Source: Terrabacter sp. 28
GTDB taxonomy: Bacteria; Actinomycetota; Actinomycetes; Actinomycetales; Dermatophilaceae
DNA length: 64,000 bases
Direction of reading: 5' to 3'
NCBI GenBank assembly: GCA_000955875.1
Contig: JYOE01000021.1
Coordinates: 208,311 to 272,310, forward strand
Part shown: positions 41,742 to 49,725 of the stretch, in pieces
Layout of the letters: every line of letters starts with the position of its first letter
Numbering within the stretch: the first letter of the stretch is position 1
Position numbers and translations under genes: made by a program
The notes under the pieces: model-generated
Seen by the model: the letters and a program-made list of their open reading frames with translations, nothing else
Database searches by the model: none
Told to the model about the DNA's origin: nothing

Positions 41742-42117
41742 GGTGCCAAGGCTAGTCCGCCGACGGCCCGATTTCTCCCAATGCCGGGGAGGGCTTCTCC
41801 CCCGAAGGGGGATGGCCTCTGTCCGCCGCCGGCCGATCCTCCGCCGCGAGCGGATGGGTGATGCTTGCCCTGCCGGTCGACGGTTCCGTGTGACTCGACG
41901 ACCGGGCGGAAGTCACGTGGTTGCTCCGGGGGAGCGACCACGGCGTCCGGCGCAGGGGACCTGGCGCCGCCGGTGACCGATCCGCCCGGCTCGGGCCATT
42001 GCGGTCGCCCGGCCCCAGGCGTTCGTGGAGGGGCGCAGGGGGCCGGGCCACACCCGGGCCACAACCGGGTCACAACCGGGTCACAACCGGGTCACGCGCC
42101 GTCCATCACCCCTGGGG
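41742..42117. other. 376-bp intergenic region with inverted and tandem repeats
   Basis: No convincing gene was found. A compact dyad CCCCC-GAA-GGGGG lies at 41800-41812, between the LuxR-type gene start and the rest. A tandem repeat sits at 42050-42093, and ACCCCTGGGGT overlaps the bfr stop near 42108-42118. The last could help terminate bfr transcription. Confidence 0.5.
42050..42093. repeat. 11-bp tandem repeat, three perfect copies
   Basis: ACAACCGGGTC is repeated at 42061-42071, 42072-42082 and 42083-42093, preceded by a degenerate copy. The 11-bp period places each copy on nearly the same helix face, as a multimeric protein-binding site might require, but a slippage repeat is equally possible. 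Confidence 0.8.
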
Positions 42118-42606
42118 TCACTCGGGCCCCTCACCGGCGGTCAGGTGCTGCGACAGGTACGCCGCCGCGCCCAGGCGGCCGAGTGCGTCGACCTGGGTCT
42201 CGAACCAGTCCGCGTGGCGCTCCTCGTCGCGGACCATCTCCTCGAAGACGCTCGCGGTGCCGTGGTCGCCGAGCTCGTGGCACTCCTTGGCCGCGGCGTT
42301 GAACTGGGCCACGGCCGCCTTCTCGCTCTCGAGGCCGAGCGCCAGCATCTCCTCCGGCGTCTCCCCGATGTGGATGGCACCCAGCTTCTGCACGTTGGGG
42401 TGACCGTCGAACATGAGGATCCGGTTGATGAGGTCGTCGGCATCGCGCATCTCGTCGATCGACAGGTCGTAGAAGACCTTGCCGAGCTTGGGAAAACCCC
42501 AGTTGTCGAGCATGCGGGCATGCAGGAAGTACGTGTTCGTGACCGTCAGCTCGAAGGTCAGGGCGTCGTTGAGGAGCTCCGTGACGCGAGGGCTAGCTGG
42601 CTGCAC
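42118..42606 (-). CDS. bfr: bacterioferritin
   Basis: This 162-residue protein aligns with Bfr over its full length (TELLNDALTFELTVTNTYFLHARMLDNWGF at the start). Ferroxidase ligands E19, E52, the mid-helix Glu in LESEKA and the C-terminal Glu/His of RDEERHADWFET are present, as is the haem Met (M53). The His equivalent to E. coli H54 is replaced by Asp (D55 in IDEMRDAD), an odd feature for the iron centre. The GTG start at 42606 overlaps the bfd gene by 14 bp and gives the normal family length. The protein stores iron as a 24-mer shell; Bfd next door would release it. Confidence 0.93.
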   Translation of the reverse strand: MQPASPRVTELLNDALTFELTVTNTYFLHARMLDNWGFPKLGKVFYDLSIDEMRDADDLINRILMFDGHPNVQKLGAIHIGETPEEMLALGLESEKAAVAQFNAAAKECHELGDHGTASVFEEMVRDEERHADWFETQVDALGRLGAAAYLSQHLTAGEGPE

Positions 42607-42799
42607 CTTCCACCTCCAGGAATGTGTCTCGCTGGGCCTGCTCATGCTGGCAGATGACCCGCCGCACAGAGAAGACGCACGAGCCACAGTCCTGGCCGGC
42701 ACCGGTGGTCTGGCAGACGTACGAGAGGTTGTGGGCTCCCGCTTCGACGGCACGCACGACGTCGCCGTCGCTCACGGCCGCGCACTGACAGATGATCAC
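42593..42799 (-). CDS. bfd: bacterioferritin-associated ferredoxin
   Basis: This 68-residue [2Fe-2S] protein has ligands C4 and C6 (IICQCAAVSDGDVV) and C38 and C41 (GAGQDCGSCVF), the CxC-x31-CxxC spacing of Bfd. Bfd donates electrons to the haem of bacterioferritin so stored Fe(III) can leave. The GTG start follows a DtxR/IdeR-type iron box by only 5 bp; the predicted -10 lies inside that box. It overlaps bfr, so both are made from one transcript. Confidence 0.92.
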   Translation of the reverse strand: MIICQCAAVSDGDVVRAVEAGAHNLSYVCQTTGAGQDCGSCVFSVRRVICQHEQAQRDTFLEVEGAAS

Positions 42800-42804
42800 C
42801 TCGA

Positions 42805-42823
42805 TAAGGTAAGGCTTACCTCA
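42805..42823 (-). promoter_or_regulatory. DtxR/IdeR iron box overlapping the bfd-bfr promoter
   Basis: TAAGGTAAGGCTTACCTCA matches the 19-bp iron-box consensus at 18 positions. On the minus strand TCGACA, 17 bp and TACCTT form a core promoter whose -10 is within the box, with the bfd GTG six bases further. This geometry favours iron-dependent repression. Confidence 0.85.
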
Positions 42824-42881
42824 TCACCTGTCGAGTCCGGCCCAGCGGTCGGACACCTCAGCACTTTTCTTGCAGCCGGCC

Positions 42882-44735
42882 TCACAGCCACGGGGTCGCC
42901 GCCTGGGAGGCGAGGCGGACGGGCGTGTTCGCCGCCCCGAACCCGCGGTAGCCACCGCGACGCTCGAGCAGCTCGACGTAGAAGCGGCCGGCGACGAGCG
43001 GGGTGTAGAGGTGGAAGAGCTCGCCCCCCGCGTCGTCGCGGTCGTAGAGCACGCCGAGCCGGCGCAGCCGCGAGAGGAGTGCCGGGTCGGGGTCGAGCCG
43101 TGCGGCGAGGTCGTCGTAGTACGCGTCCGGCACCGGCAGGAGCGGCGTCCCCGCCCCGCGCAGCACCTCGGCGCGGTCGAGCAGGTCGGTGCACGCGTAC
43201 GCCAGCTGGTTGACCCCCGTCCACGTGGGCACCCCGGGGGCCCGCACCGCGATGTTGAGCACCACGCGCAGCGAGCCCGCCTCGGGCTGGAGGACGCGAC
43301 TGCGCAGGCGGCCGGCGGGGTCGATGAACTCGCTGACGGGTCCGGGCCTCAGGCCGAGCAGCGTGCGGTGGAAGGAGACCTCGGCGTCGGAACGGTCGGT
43401 GTCGATCGCGAAGCCGATGTGGTCGAGCCCTCCCCAGCCGTCGTCGGCGAGCGGGGAGGCTGCGAGCGGCTGGCCGTCGAGGTGCACCTCGACGCCGGCC
43501 GGGCTGCGGGTGGCCCGCACCCGCCGAGCGCCCTCCGTGGCCTCGACGACGGGCCAGTGCAGCGCCTGGGCGCGGGCCGGCAGGTCGGACTCGGCGTCAC
43601 CGCTGACGCCGATCGCCGCGACGTGCGGACGCTGGGCCGCCGCGGAGCGGCGCAGCTCGAGGTCGGAGCGCGCGTCGAGGACGACCACCGCCTCGCCGTT
43701 GCGCAGGACGGTGCGGTCCGGCGCGCCGGACGTGTCGGCGCCGCCCTCGTCGGCCGTGAAGCCCAGGCTCGTGAAGAAGCCGAGCGTGCGGGAGTCGCCG
43801 GGTGCGACCGCGAGGTCCACGACGTCCACGGTGGGCGCGGCCGGTGCCGGCGGCGGGTCGAACAGCTCGACACGCGGTCGCCGCCTGCGGTCCGACGCCT
43901 CGGGCGCGTCGACGCCGTCCCACCTGCGACGCAGCTGCTCCTCGAGGTGCAGCAGCGACCGCATCGCGTCGCGCGCCGTGTCGCGGGGGTCGGCCTCGCG
44001 CACGATGTCGCTGAAGACCTCGAGCGAGAGCGGGCCGCGGTAGCCGGCCTCGACGCAGACGCCGACGACCCCCTCGACGTCGAGCACCCCCTGGCCCGGG
44101 AAGCAGCGGTGGTGCCGGCTCCACTCGAGGACGTCCATGCTGAGGCCGTGCGCGTCGGCGATCTGGACGAAGGCGATGCGGTCCCCGGCGAGGCCCGCGA
44201 GCGCCTCGGGCCCGTCACCGCGCGCGAGCAGGTGGAAGGTGTCGACGGCGACCCCGACGTTGGCGAGGTCGGCCTTCTCGACGATGCGCCGCGCCTGACC
44301 GAACCGGTTGACGTGGGTGCCCCAGGCCAGTGCCTCGTAGGCCAGCGTGAAGCCGTGCTCGGCGGCGACGGCACCGACCGCGCCGAGCTGCTCGGCCGTG
44401 AGGTCGGGGTCGTCGACGGAGGCCGGGTGCACGGCGGAGCACACGAGGGCACGGGTCGCACCGAGCCTTTCCATCAGCTCGAACTTGGCGCGGGCGAAGC
44501 GCAGCCGGTCGGTGAAGACGTCGGGGGTGAGGCCGACGAGGTCACGCAGCGGCTGGAAGAGGTCGATGTCGAGGCCGAGGTCGGCGCACCGTCGGGCGAT
44601 CGCCTCCGGCCCGAGCGGCGACGACACGACGTCGGCGTCGAAGAGCTCCACCGAGTCGAAGCGCGCCGCGGCGATGGCCTCGAGCTTGACGTCCAGGCTG
44701 CCGCTGATCGAGACGGTAGCGATTCCCTTGCGCAT
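42882..44735 (-). CDS. qsuB: 3-dehydroshikimate dehydratase (QsuB-type fusion)
   Basis: This 617-residue enzyme fuses an N-terminal sugar-phosphate isomerase/epimerase-type TIM barrel (about 1-280) to a C-terminal 4-hydroxyphenylpyruvate-dioxygenase/VOC-like half (about 300-610). Metal-site segments of the first half are LAYEALAWGTHVN, VAVDTFHLLARG, FVQIADAHG and LSLEVFSD. It converts 3-dehydroshikimate to protocatechuate; in QsuB homologues the C-terminal domain is non-catalytic or stabilising. The start is 9 bp after the aroE stop on the same strand, so it is the third gene of the transporter-aroE-qsuB operon. Its product feeds the pca cluster starting at 56.4 kb. Confidence 0.9.
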   Translation of the reverse strand: MRKGIATVSISGSLDVKLEAIAAARFDSVELFDADVVSSPLGPEAIARRCADLGLDIDLFQPLRDLVGLTPDVFTDRLRFARAKFELMERLGATRALVCSAVHPASVDDPDLTAEQLGAVGAVAAEHGFTLAYEALAWGTHVNRFGQARRIVEKADLANVGVAVDTFHLLARGDGPEALAGLAGDRIAFVQIADAHGLSMDVLEWSRHHRCFPGQGVLDVEGVVGVCVEAGYRGPLSLEVFSDIVREADPRDTARDAMRSLLHLEEQLRRRWDGVDAPEASDRRRRPRVELFDPPPAPAAPTVDVVDLAVAPGDSRTLGFFTSLGFTADEGGADTSGAPDRTVLRNGEAVVVLDARSDLELRRSAAAQRPHVAAIGVSGDAESDLPARAQALHWPVVEATEGARRVRATRSPAGVEVHLDGQPLAASPLADDGWGGLDHIGFAIDTDRSDAEVSFHRTLLGLRPGPVSEFIDPAGRLRSRVLQPEAGSLRVVLNIAVRAPGVPTWTGVNQLAYACTDLLDRAEVLRGAGTPLLPVPDAYYDDLAARLDPDPALLSRLRRLGVLYDRDDAGGELFHLYTPLVAGRFYVELLERRGGYRGFGAANTPVRLASQAATPWL

Positions 44736-44744
44736 CAGTGCTCC

Positions 44745-45668
44745 TCACACCGCTCGGCTGGCGACCGTGGTCGTCTCGGTCACCGGGTCGACGCCGAGCA
44801 CCTGTAGCCCGGTGAGCCGGGTGAAGTGCTCGGTCATGCGCTCCACGTTCGCGCGCTCCCCCGTGAAGAGGCCGTATGCCGTCGCGTGCTGGTGGATGGC
44901 CATCGCGCCGCCGGTCATCGTGGCGCACCCGATCGCCCGTGCCGCGTGGACGAGCTCGGTCTCGAGCGGGAAGTAGATGATCTCGGCCACCCACTGGCTC
45001 GGCCGGAGCAGGGCGGGGTCGAGCGGCATACCCGGTGAGCTCGACATGCCGACCGGCGTTGCCTGGATGAGGCCGCCGACCTGCTCGAGGGCGGAGGCGA
45101 CGTCGAGGTGAACGCGGGCGCGACCCGGGCCGACGGCGGCCTCGAGCCGGCCGACGACGGCCCGGGCCCGCTCGGGCGACGTGTCGGAGACGAGCAGCTG
45201 CCGCACCCCGGCGCGCAGCGCCCCGTAGCCGACGGCGACGCCGGCGCCCCCGGCGCCGAGCAGGAGGGCGTCCTGCCCGGCGGCCTGTGGCAGCGTCGTC
45301 GAGAGGGCGGAGGCGAATCCGACCCAGTCGGTGTTGTGCCCCGTCGTGCGGCCGTCCCGGATGACGACGGTGTTGACGGCGCCGAGGGCGGCGGCCTCGG
45401 GAGAGACCTCGTCGACGAGGTCGAGCACGACGTTCTTGAACGGGTGCGTGACGTTGAGCCCGTCGAAGCCGAGGCGCACCGCCCAGCGCAGCACGTCGGC
45501 GGCATCGCCCGGGCCGAGACCCAGCTCGGCCGCGTCGACGAGCCGGTAGGCCAGCGCGTGACCCGCGGCCGCCGCCTCCTCCTCCTGGAGCGGCGCGGCG
45601 AGCGAGCTGCCGATGTGCTCTCCGAGGAGCCCGATGGCGAAGGACCTCCGGCGCTGCTGTGACGTCAT
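44745..45668 (-). CDS. aroE: shikimate/quinate dehydrogenase (catabolic AroE/QsuD type)
   Basis: This 307-residue dehydrogenase shows FDGLNVTHPFKNVVLDLVDE with the catalytic Lys, AVNTVVIRDGRTTGHNTDWVGF with the catalytic Asp, and the nucleotide-binding LLLGAGGAGVAVGYGAL. The usual SKSPxLHN substrate loop is replaced by GSSLAAPLQEEEA, as in quinate/shikimate NAD-dependent enzymes of actinobacteria. It interconverts shikimate or quinate with the 3-dehydro forms. The ATG at 45668 is preferred, with GGGAGAGAG upstream; a GTG three codons earlier is possible. Its place in an operon with the transporter and QsuB supports a catabolic role. Confidence 0.87.
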   Translation of the reverse strand: MTSQQRRRSFAIGLLGEHIGSSLAAPLQEEEAAAAGHALAYRLVDAAELGLGPGDAADVLRWAVRLGFDGLNVTHPFKNVVLDLVDEVSPEAAALGAVNTVVIRDGRTTGHNTDWVGFASALSTTLPQAAGQDALLLGAGGAGVAVGYGALRAGVRQLLVSDTSPERARAVVGRLEAAVGPGRARVHLDVASALEQVGGLIQATPVGMSSSPGMPLDPALLRPSQWVAEIIYFPLETELVHAARAIGCATMTGGAMAIHQHATAYGLFTGERANVERMTEHFTRLTGLQVLGVDPVTETTTVASRAV

Positions 45669-45716
45669 GATCTGCACTCTCTCCCTGGTTGGTCGTGTGG
45701 GCTGCTGTCGACCGCT

Positions 45717-47135
45717 CTAGCGCGTCGCCTCACGGGTGACGGCGGTGGTGCGCACGGGCGCCGAGGCGCGGACGGTGGCGCGTCCGAGCTCGTTCGTCGG
45801 CACCTTGTGGGTGCCCCGCGGGCCGGTGGCGACGGCGACGGCCGAGATGGCGCAGGCGACGACGGCGAAGGCGGCAACCTTGGGCCAGCCGTCGCCGGTG
45901 TCGCCGAGGAGCGCTGCGGCGATGGTCGGCGTGAAACCGGCGAGCGCGAAGCCGAACTGGGTGCCGATGGCCATGCCCGACAGTCGGACGCTGGTCGGGA
46001 AGTACTCGGCGTACGTCGACGGCCAGACGGCGTTCGTCGCGCTGTAGACGATGCCGGCGAGCAGGACGCCGACGACCGCGGTGAGCGCCTGGTTGCCACT
46101 GGCGATGACGGCGACGTAGGCCGCGGAGAGCACTGCGGAGCCCGCCAGGCCGCCGAGGAAGACCGGCTTGCGGCCCACCCGGTCGGAGACGCTGCCCCAG
46201 AACGGGATCACGGCGATCGCCACGAGGTTGGAGATGATCGCGACCCACAGCATGAAGGTGGAGCTGAAGCCGACGCCGTAGGCGTCCTTCGTCGCGAAGG
46301 CCAGGGCGAAGACGGTGTAGAGCGTGTTCACCATGGCGACGAACGCCGCGAACATCACGCGCAGCACCGCACGCCAGTGGTCGCGCAGCAGGACCGAGAG
46401 CGGGGTGCGCGGGGCCGGCCGCGACTCGACCTCCGACTCGAAGGCCGGGGTCTCGTCGAGCGTGCGGCGGATGACGAAGCCGACGACGACCACGACGGCG
46501 CTGAGGAAGAACGGGACGCGCCAGCCCCACGACAGCAGCTGGTCCTCGGGGAGGAGAGCCGCGAGCGGGAGGAAGACGGCCGGGGCGAGCACCTGACCAC
46601 CCTGGGTGCCGCTCAGCGTCCAGCTCGTGAAGAAGCCGCGGCGGTGGTCGGGGGCGTGCTCGAACGACATGGAGTTGGCCCCGGCCTGCTCCCCCGCTGC
46701 CGAGAGGCCCTGGAGCAGACGCAGGACGACGAGCAGGACCGGCGCGAGCATGCCGACGCTCTGGTAGGTGGGCAGGCACCCGACGAGGAAGGTCGAAACG
46801 CCCATGAGCAGGAGCGTGAAGATGAGCACCTTCTTGCGGCCGAGCTTGTCCCCCACGTGGCCGAGCAGGAACGACCCGACGGGACGCGCGACGTAGCCGA
46901 CGCCGAAGGTCGCGAGGGAGGCGACGGTCGCCGCTGCCGTGTTGCCCTCGGGGAAGAAGATCTTGGGGAAGATCAGCGAGGCCGCCGTCCCGTAGATGAC
47001 GAAGTCGTAGTACTCGAGCGCGCTGCCGACCCAGGCGGCGATGGCCGCCTTCTTCGGGGTGCGCGCCGGCTCGTGCGTGGTCGGGGTGGGCTCGGCCACG
47101 GACTCGGGGCCTTCGGGGCTGGGGACTGGCGTCAT
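45717..47135 (-). CDS. MFS transporter, metabolite:H+ symporter family (shikimate/quinate-type uptake)
   Basis: This 472-residue protein has 12 predicted helices and the MHS-family signatures: WVGSALEYYDFVIYGTAAS in helix 1, GHVGDKLGRKKVLIFTLLLMG in the 2-3 loop and a second GSVSDRVGRKPVFLGG later. The family (ShiA, KgtP, ProP) imports organic acids with protons. Being first in an operon with aroE and qsuB, shikimate, quinate or a related hydroaromatic acid is the likely substrate. The ATG at 47135 has AGGAGG upstream. The LacI-type operator at 47252-47267 lies in its promoter region. Confidence 0.88.
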   Translation of the reverse strand: MTPVPSPEGPESVAEPTPTTHEPARTPKKAAIAAWVGSALEYYDFVIYGTAASLIFPKIFFPEGNTAAATVASLATFGVGYVARPVGSFLLGHVGDKLGRKKVLIFTLLLMGVSTFLVGCLPTYQSVGMLAPVLLVVLRLLQGLSAAGEQAGANSMSFEHAPDHRRGFFTSWTLSGTQGGQVLAPAVFLPLAALLPEDQLLSWGWRVPFFLSAVVVVVGFVIRRTLDETPAFESEVESRPAPRTPLSVLLRDHWRAVLRVMFAAFVAMVNTLYTVFALAFATKDAYGVGFSSTFMLWVAIISNLVAIAVIPFWGSVSDRVGRKPVFLGGLAGSAVLSAAYVAVIASGNQALTAVVGVLLAGIVYSATNAVWPSTYAEYFPTSVRLSGMAIGTQFGFALAGFTPTIAAALLGDTGDGWPKVAAFAVVACAISAVAVATGPRGTHKVPTNELGRATVRASAPVRTTAVTREATR

Positions 47136-47251
47136 TGTCGATCCTCCTGTGCGGGCCACCTCGTCGCCCTGACGGGCTTGCACGTGGTGCTGACGAGAAC
47201 GGCGGTGTTCGTCGGTGGGCTGTCTCGACGGTAGAGATGGCTTGCAATGAC

Positions 47252-47267
47252 TGGCAAACGTTTGCCA
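47252..47267. promoter_or_regulatory. LacI-type operator
   Basis: TGGCAAACGTTTGCCA is a perfect 16-bp palindrome with the central CG characteristic of LacI-family sites. Two further half-sites follow closely (TTTGCCA at 47271-47277 and TTGCAA at 47242). It sits between the divergent transporter and LacI-family genes, able to control both. Confidence 0.85.
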
Positions 47268-47278
47268 AAATTTGCCAC

Positions 47279-48331
47279 ATGCCGTCCACGAGACGCCCTC
47301 ACGCCGTGACCATCACCGACGTGGCCCGCGAGGCCGGGGTCGCCGCCTCGACCGTGTCGCGCGCGCTGACGAACCCCGACCGCGTCAACGTCGTGACCCG
47401 GGAGCACGTGCAGCAGGTGGCGGCCCGTCTCGGCTACCGCGCGAGCCCGGCCGCTCGCGCCCTGGGCACCGGACGCACGGCCACCCTCGCCCTCGTCCTG
47501 CCCGACATCACCAACCCGTACTTCTCCGGGCTCATCCGCGGCGCCGAGCGGCAGGCCGAGGCCACCGGGCACATCCTCGTCATCGGCGACAGCGAGGAGA
47601 ACGCCCGCGCCGAGGCCCGGATGGTCGAGCGGCTCGCCCCCGGCGTCGACGGCTTCCTCCTCGGCTCGAGCCGGCTCCCCGAGGCGAAGGTCCTCCAGTT
47701 CGACGCGGCGATGCCCGTCGTCCTCGTCAACCGGCGGGTGCCGGGGGTGACGAGCGTCAGCCCCGACCAGCAGGGCGGAACGCGCCAGATCGTCGAGCAC
47801 CTCGTGGCCCTCGGTCACCGCCGCGCGACCTTCCTGGCAGGGCCGCCCGAGTCATGGCTGGGACGTCAACGATGGGCCGGAATCTCCTCTGCTGCAAAGA
47901 AGCACGGCCTCAAAGTGCGGCGGCTCGGCCCCTACCACCCCTCCGTCGAGGGCGGCCTGCTCGCCGGCGAGGCCGCACTGGCCGACGGCGCCACGGCCGT
48001 CATCGCGCACAACGACCTCATGGCCATCGGAGCCCTCAAGCGGATGAAGGCCCGCGGCGTCTCCGTGCCGGGCGACGTCAGCATCGTCGGCTTCGACGAC
48101 ATCTTCGGCGCCGACTTCTGCGACCCCCCGCTCACGACCCTGAGCGACCGCACCGAGCAGGCCGGGCGCTCCGCCGTCGACCTGCTCGTCGCGCTCGTGC
48201 GCGAGCAGGCCCGGAAGGAGAACGACGCCCCCGCCGACATCGTCGCGCCGACGCAGCTCGTCGTCCGCGGCTCGACCGGCCCAGCGCCCACCACTCCCCC
48301 ACCCGCCCCGAACGAAGGACCCGTCAGATGA
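47279..48331 (+). CDS. LacI-family regulator of the quinate/shikimate genes
   Basis: This 350-residue repressor begins with a LacI helix-turn-helix and hinge (VTITDVAREAGVAASTVSRALTNPDRV, then LGYRASPAARALG). The periplasmic-binding-like ligand domain follows (TATLALVLPDITNPYFSGLIRG, NDLMAIGALKRMKARGVSVPGDVSIVGFDD). It is divergent from the transporter-aroE-qsuB operon, and a perfect palindromic operator lies 12 bp before its own ATG, so it should repress both directions. A hydroaromatic acid is the likely inducer. Its stop overlaps the aroQ start (ATGA), tying regulator and enzyme synthesis together. Confidence 0.92.
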   Translation: MPSTRRPHAVTITDVAREAGVAASTVSRALTNPDRVNVVTREHVQQVAARLGYRASPAARALGTGRTATLALVLPDITNPYFSGLIRGAERQAEATGHILVIGDSEENARAEARMVERLAPGVDGFLLGSSRLPEAKVLQFDAAMPVVLVNRRVPGVTSVSPDQQGGTRQIVEHLVALGHRRATFLAGPPESWLGRQRWAGISSAAKKHGLKVRRLGPYHPSVEGGLLAGEAALADGATAVIAHNDLMAIGALKRMKARGVSVPGDVSIVGFDDIFGADFCDPPLTTLSDRTEQAGRSAVDLLVALVREQARKENDAPADIVAPTQLVVRGSTGPAPTTPPPAPNEGPVR

Positions 48332-48777
48332 CCTCACACCAGCGCATCGCCGTGCTCAACGGCCCCAACCTCAACCTGCTCGGTGAGCGCCAACCGGAGG
48401 TCTACGGCCACGAGACGCTCGACGACGTCCGGGAGAGGTGCCGGCGCGCGGCCGAAGCGGCCGGGTTCGAGCTCGACTTCCGCCAGAGCAACCACGAGGG
48501 CGAGCTCGTCGACGCCATCCAGGAGCTGCGTCACTCCACCGCCGGCCTCGTCGTCAACGCCGCGGCCTACACGCACACGTCGGTGGCGATCCGCGACGCC
48601 TTGGCCGTGGTGACGGCTCCCGTCATCGAGGTGCACATCAGCAACGTCCACCGGCGCGAGTCGTTCCGCGGGCACTCCTACCTCTCCGACGTCGTCGACG
48701 GCGTCATCGTCGGCTGTGGCACGCAGGGCTATGAGCTCGCGATCGCCCGACTCACGCAGCTGGCCGCAGACGCCTGA
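48328..48777 (+). CDS. aroQ: type II 3-dehydroquinate dehydratase
   Basis: This 149-residue protein is a type II dehydroquinase. It has the opening RIAVLNGPNLNLLGERQPEVYG with R21 and the catalytic Tyr Y26, NAAAYTHTSVAIRDAL, VIEVHISNVHRRESFRGHSYLSDV with the catalytic His H103, and GVIVGCGTQGYELA. It dehydrates 3-dehydroquinate to 3-dehydroshikimate. Coupling to the LacI-type regulator, and distance from other aro biosynthetic genes, points to the catabolic pathway delivering substrate to QsuB. A long hairpin follows its stop. Confidence 0.95.
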   Translation: MTSHQRIAVLNGPNLNLLGERQPEVYGHETLDDVRERCRRAAEAAGFELDFRQSNHEGELVDAIQELRHSTAGLVVNAAAYTHTSVAIRDALAVVTAPVIEVHISNVHRRESFRGHSYLSDVVDGVIVGCGTQGYELAIARLTQLAADA

Positions 48778-48784
48778 GCAGCCG

Positions 48785-48831
48785 GTTCGATGTGTTCGAC
48801 GGTCACCTGGGGACCGCCGAACACATCGAAC
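48785..48831. terminator. long inverted repeat between aroQ and pcaR
   Basis: GTTCGATGTGTTCG (48785-48798) pairs perfectly with its complement at 48818-48831; after one mismatch an inner CGGT/ACCG stem closes a 9-base loop. It lies between two convergent stop codons, fitting a bidirectional terminator. The arms also begin GTTCGATGTG, close to known PcaU/PcaR decamers, so a regulatory role is possible. Confidence 0.75.
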
Positions 48832-48852
48832 GGGGGGCGCGTGTGCGCCCGG

Positions 48853-49677
48853 TCAGCCGTCGAGGCGCGGGGAACCCCACCGCTGCGGCTCGTCGGCCAT
48901 CTCGGGGCGGGCGAGGCGCAGGTCGTCGCCGATGGCACCCGCCGTGTCGACGAGCAACCGGGCGAGCTCGTCGTCGGCGAACCGCCCCGACGAGGCGCTG
49001 GTCGTCGACACGTTGATGGCGGCGATCGCCTCCCCCCGGGGGTTGAAGACGGGTGCGGCCAGCGAGCGCAGGCCGATCTCGAGCTCCTGGTCGACGACCG
49101 CCCAGCCGCGCTCGCGGACGCGTTCCAGCTCGGCACGCAGAGCCACCGGGTCGGACACGGTTCGCGGAGTCAGGGGCTCGAGACGCACCCGACCCAGGTA
49201 GGCCTCGAGGGCGTTCGCGGGCGCGAAGGCCAGCATCGCGCGACCCATCGAGGTGGCGTAGGCGGGGAACCGTGTGCCGACGCGGATCTCGACGGCCATG
49301 ATGCGGCGGGCCTGGACGCGTGCGACGTAGACGATGTCGTCGCCGTCGAAGACGGACGCCGAGGTCGACTCGCCCAGCTGCGCCGCGAGGTTCTTGAGGT
49401 GCGGCTCGGCGACGTCGGGCAGCCTGAGCGACGACAGGAAGGCGTGGCCGAGCGACAGGACACGCGGCGTCAGCGAGAACAGCTGACCGTCGCTGCGCAC
49501 GAAGCCCAGCGACTCGAGCGAGAGCAGGAAGCGCCGCGCGCTGGCCCTGGTCTGCCCGGTGCGGCGGGCGACGTCGCTCAGGGTGAGGTCGCGGTGCTCT
49601 GCGTCGAAGGCGCGGATGACGTCGAGCGTCTTGGCGACCGACCGCACCATCTCACCGCCGGCGGCTGACTCGGACAT
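48853..49677 (-). CDS. pcaR: IclR-family regulator PcaR
   Basis: This 274-residue protein has the IclR winged helix (VRSVAKTLDVIRAFDAEHRDLTLSDVARRTGQTRASARRFLLSLESLGFV) and the IclR effector domain (AVEIRVGTRFPAYATSMGRAMLAF, then LRSLAAPVFNPRGEAIAAINVSTTS). This is the PcaR/PcaU/PobR type that activates the protocatechuate genes with beta-ketoadipate or protocatechuate as effector. It is the last gene of the pca run, 48 bp after pcaJ. The three GTTCGC half-sites upstream of pcaH are its probable binding site. Confidence 0.92.
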   Translation of the reverse strand: MSESAAGGEMVRSVAKTLDVIRAFDAEHRDLTLSDVARRTGQTRASARRFLLSLESLGFVRSDGQLFSLTPRVLSLGHAFLSSLRLPDVAEPHLKNLAAQLGESTSASVFDGDDIVYVARVQARRIMAVEIRVGTRFPAYATSMGRAMLAFAPANALEAYLGRVRLEPLTPRTVSDPVALRAELERVRERGWAVVDQELEIGLRSLAAPVFNPRGEAIAAINVSTTSASSGRFADDELARLLVDTAGAIGDDLRLARPEMADEPQRWGSPRLDG

Positions 49678-49725
49678 GTGCCTCCTTCCGGCTCGACTGA
49701 GCCACAGCGTGATCCACCGGGTCTG

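Noticed and set aside
41800..41812. CCCCC-GAA-GGGGG dyad as a terminator
   Set aside because: It lies upstream of the LuxR-type gene rather than after a stop codon; with a 5-bp stem it could be a regulator site or chance.
42870..44807. 645-codon plus-strand open frame
   Set aside because: It is antisense to qsuB, which has clear metal-site motifs and an operon context on the other strand.
46324..47135. Evidence for horizontal transfer of the aromatic locus
   Set aside because: Base composition and codon use look the same as flanking genes, and no integrase, IS element or tRNA junction was found nearby.
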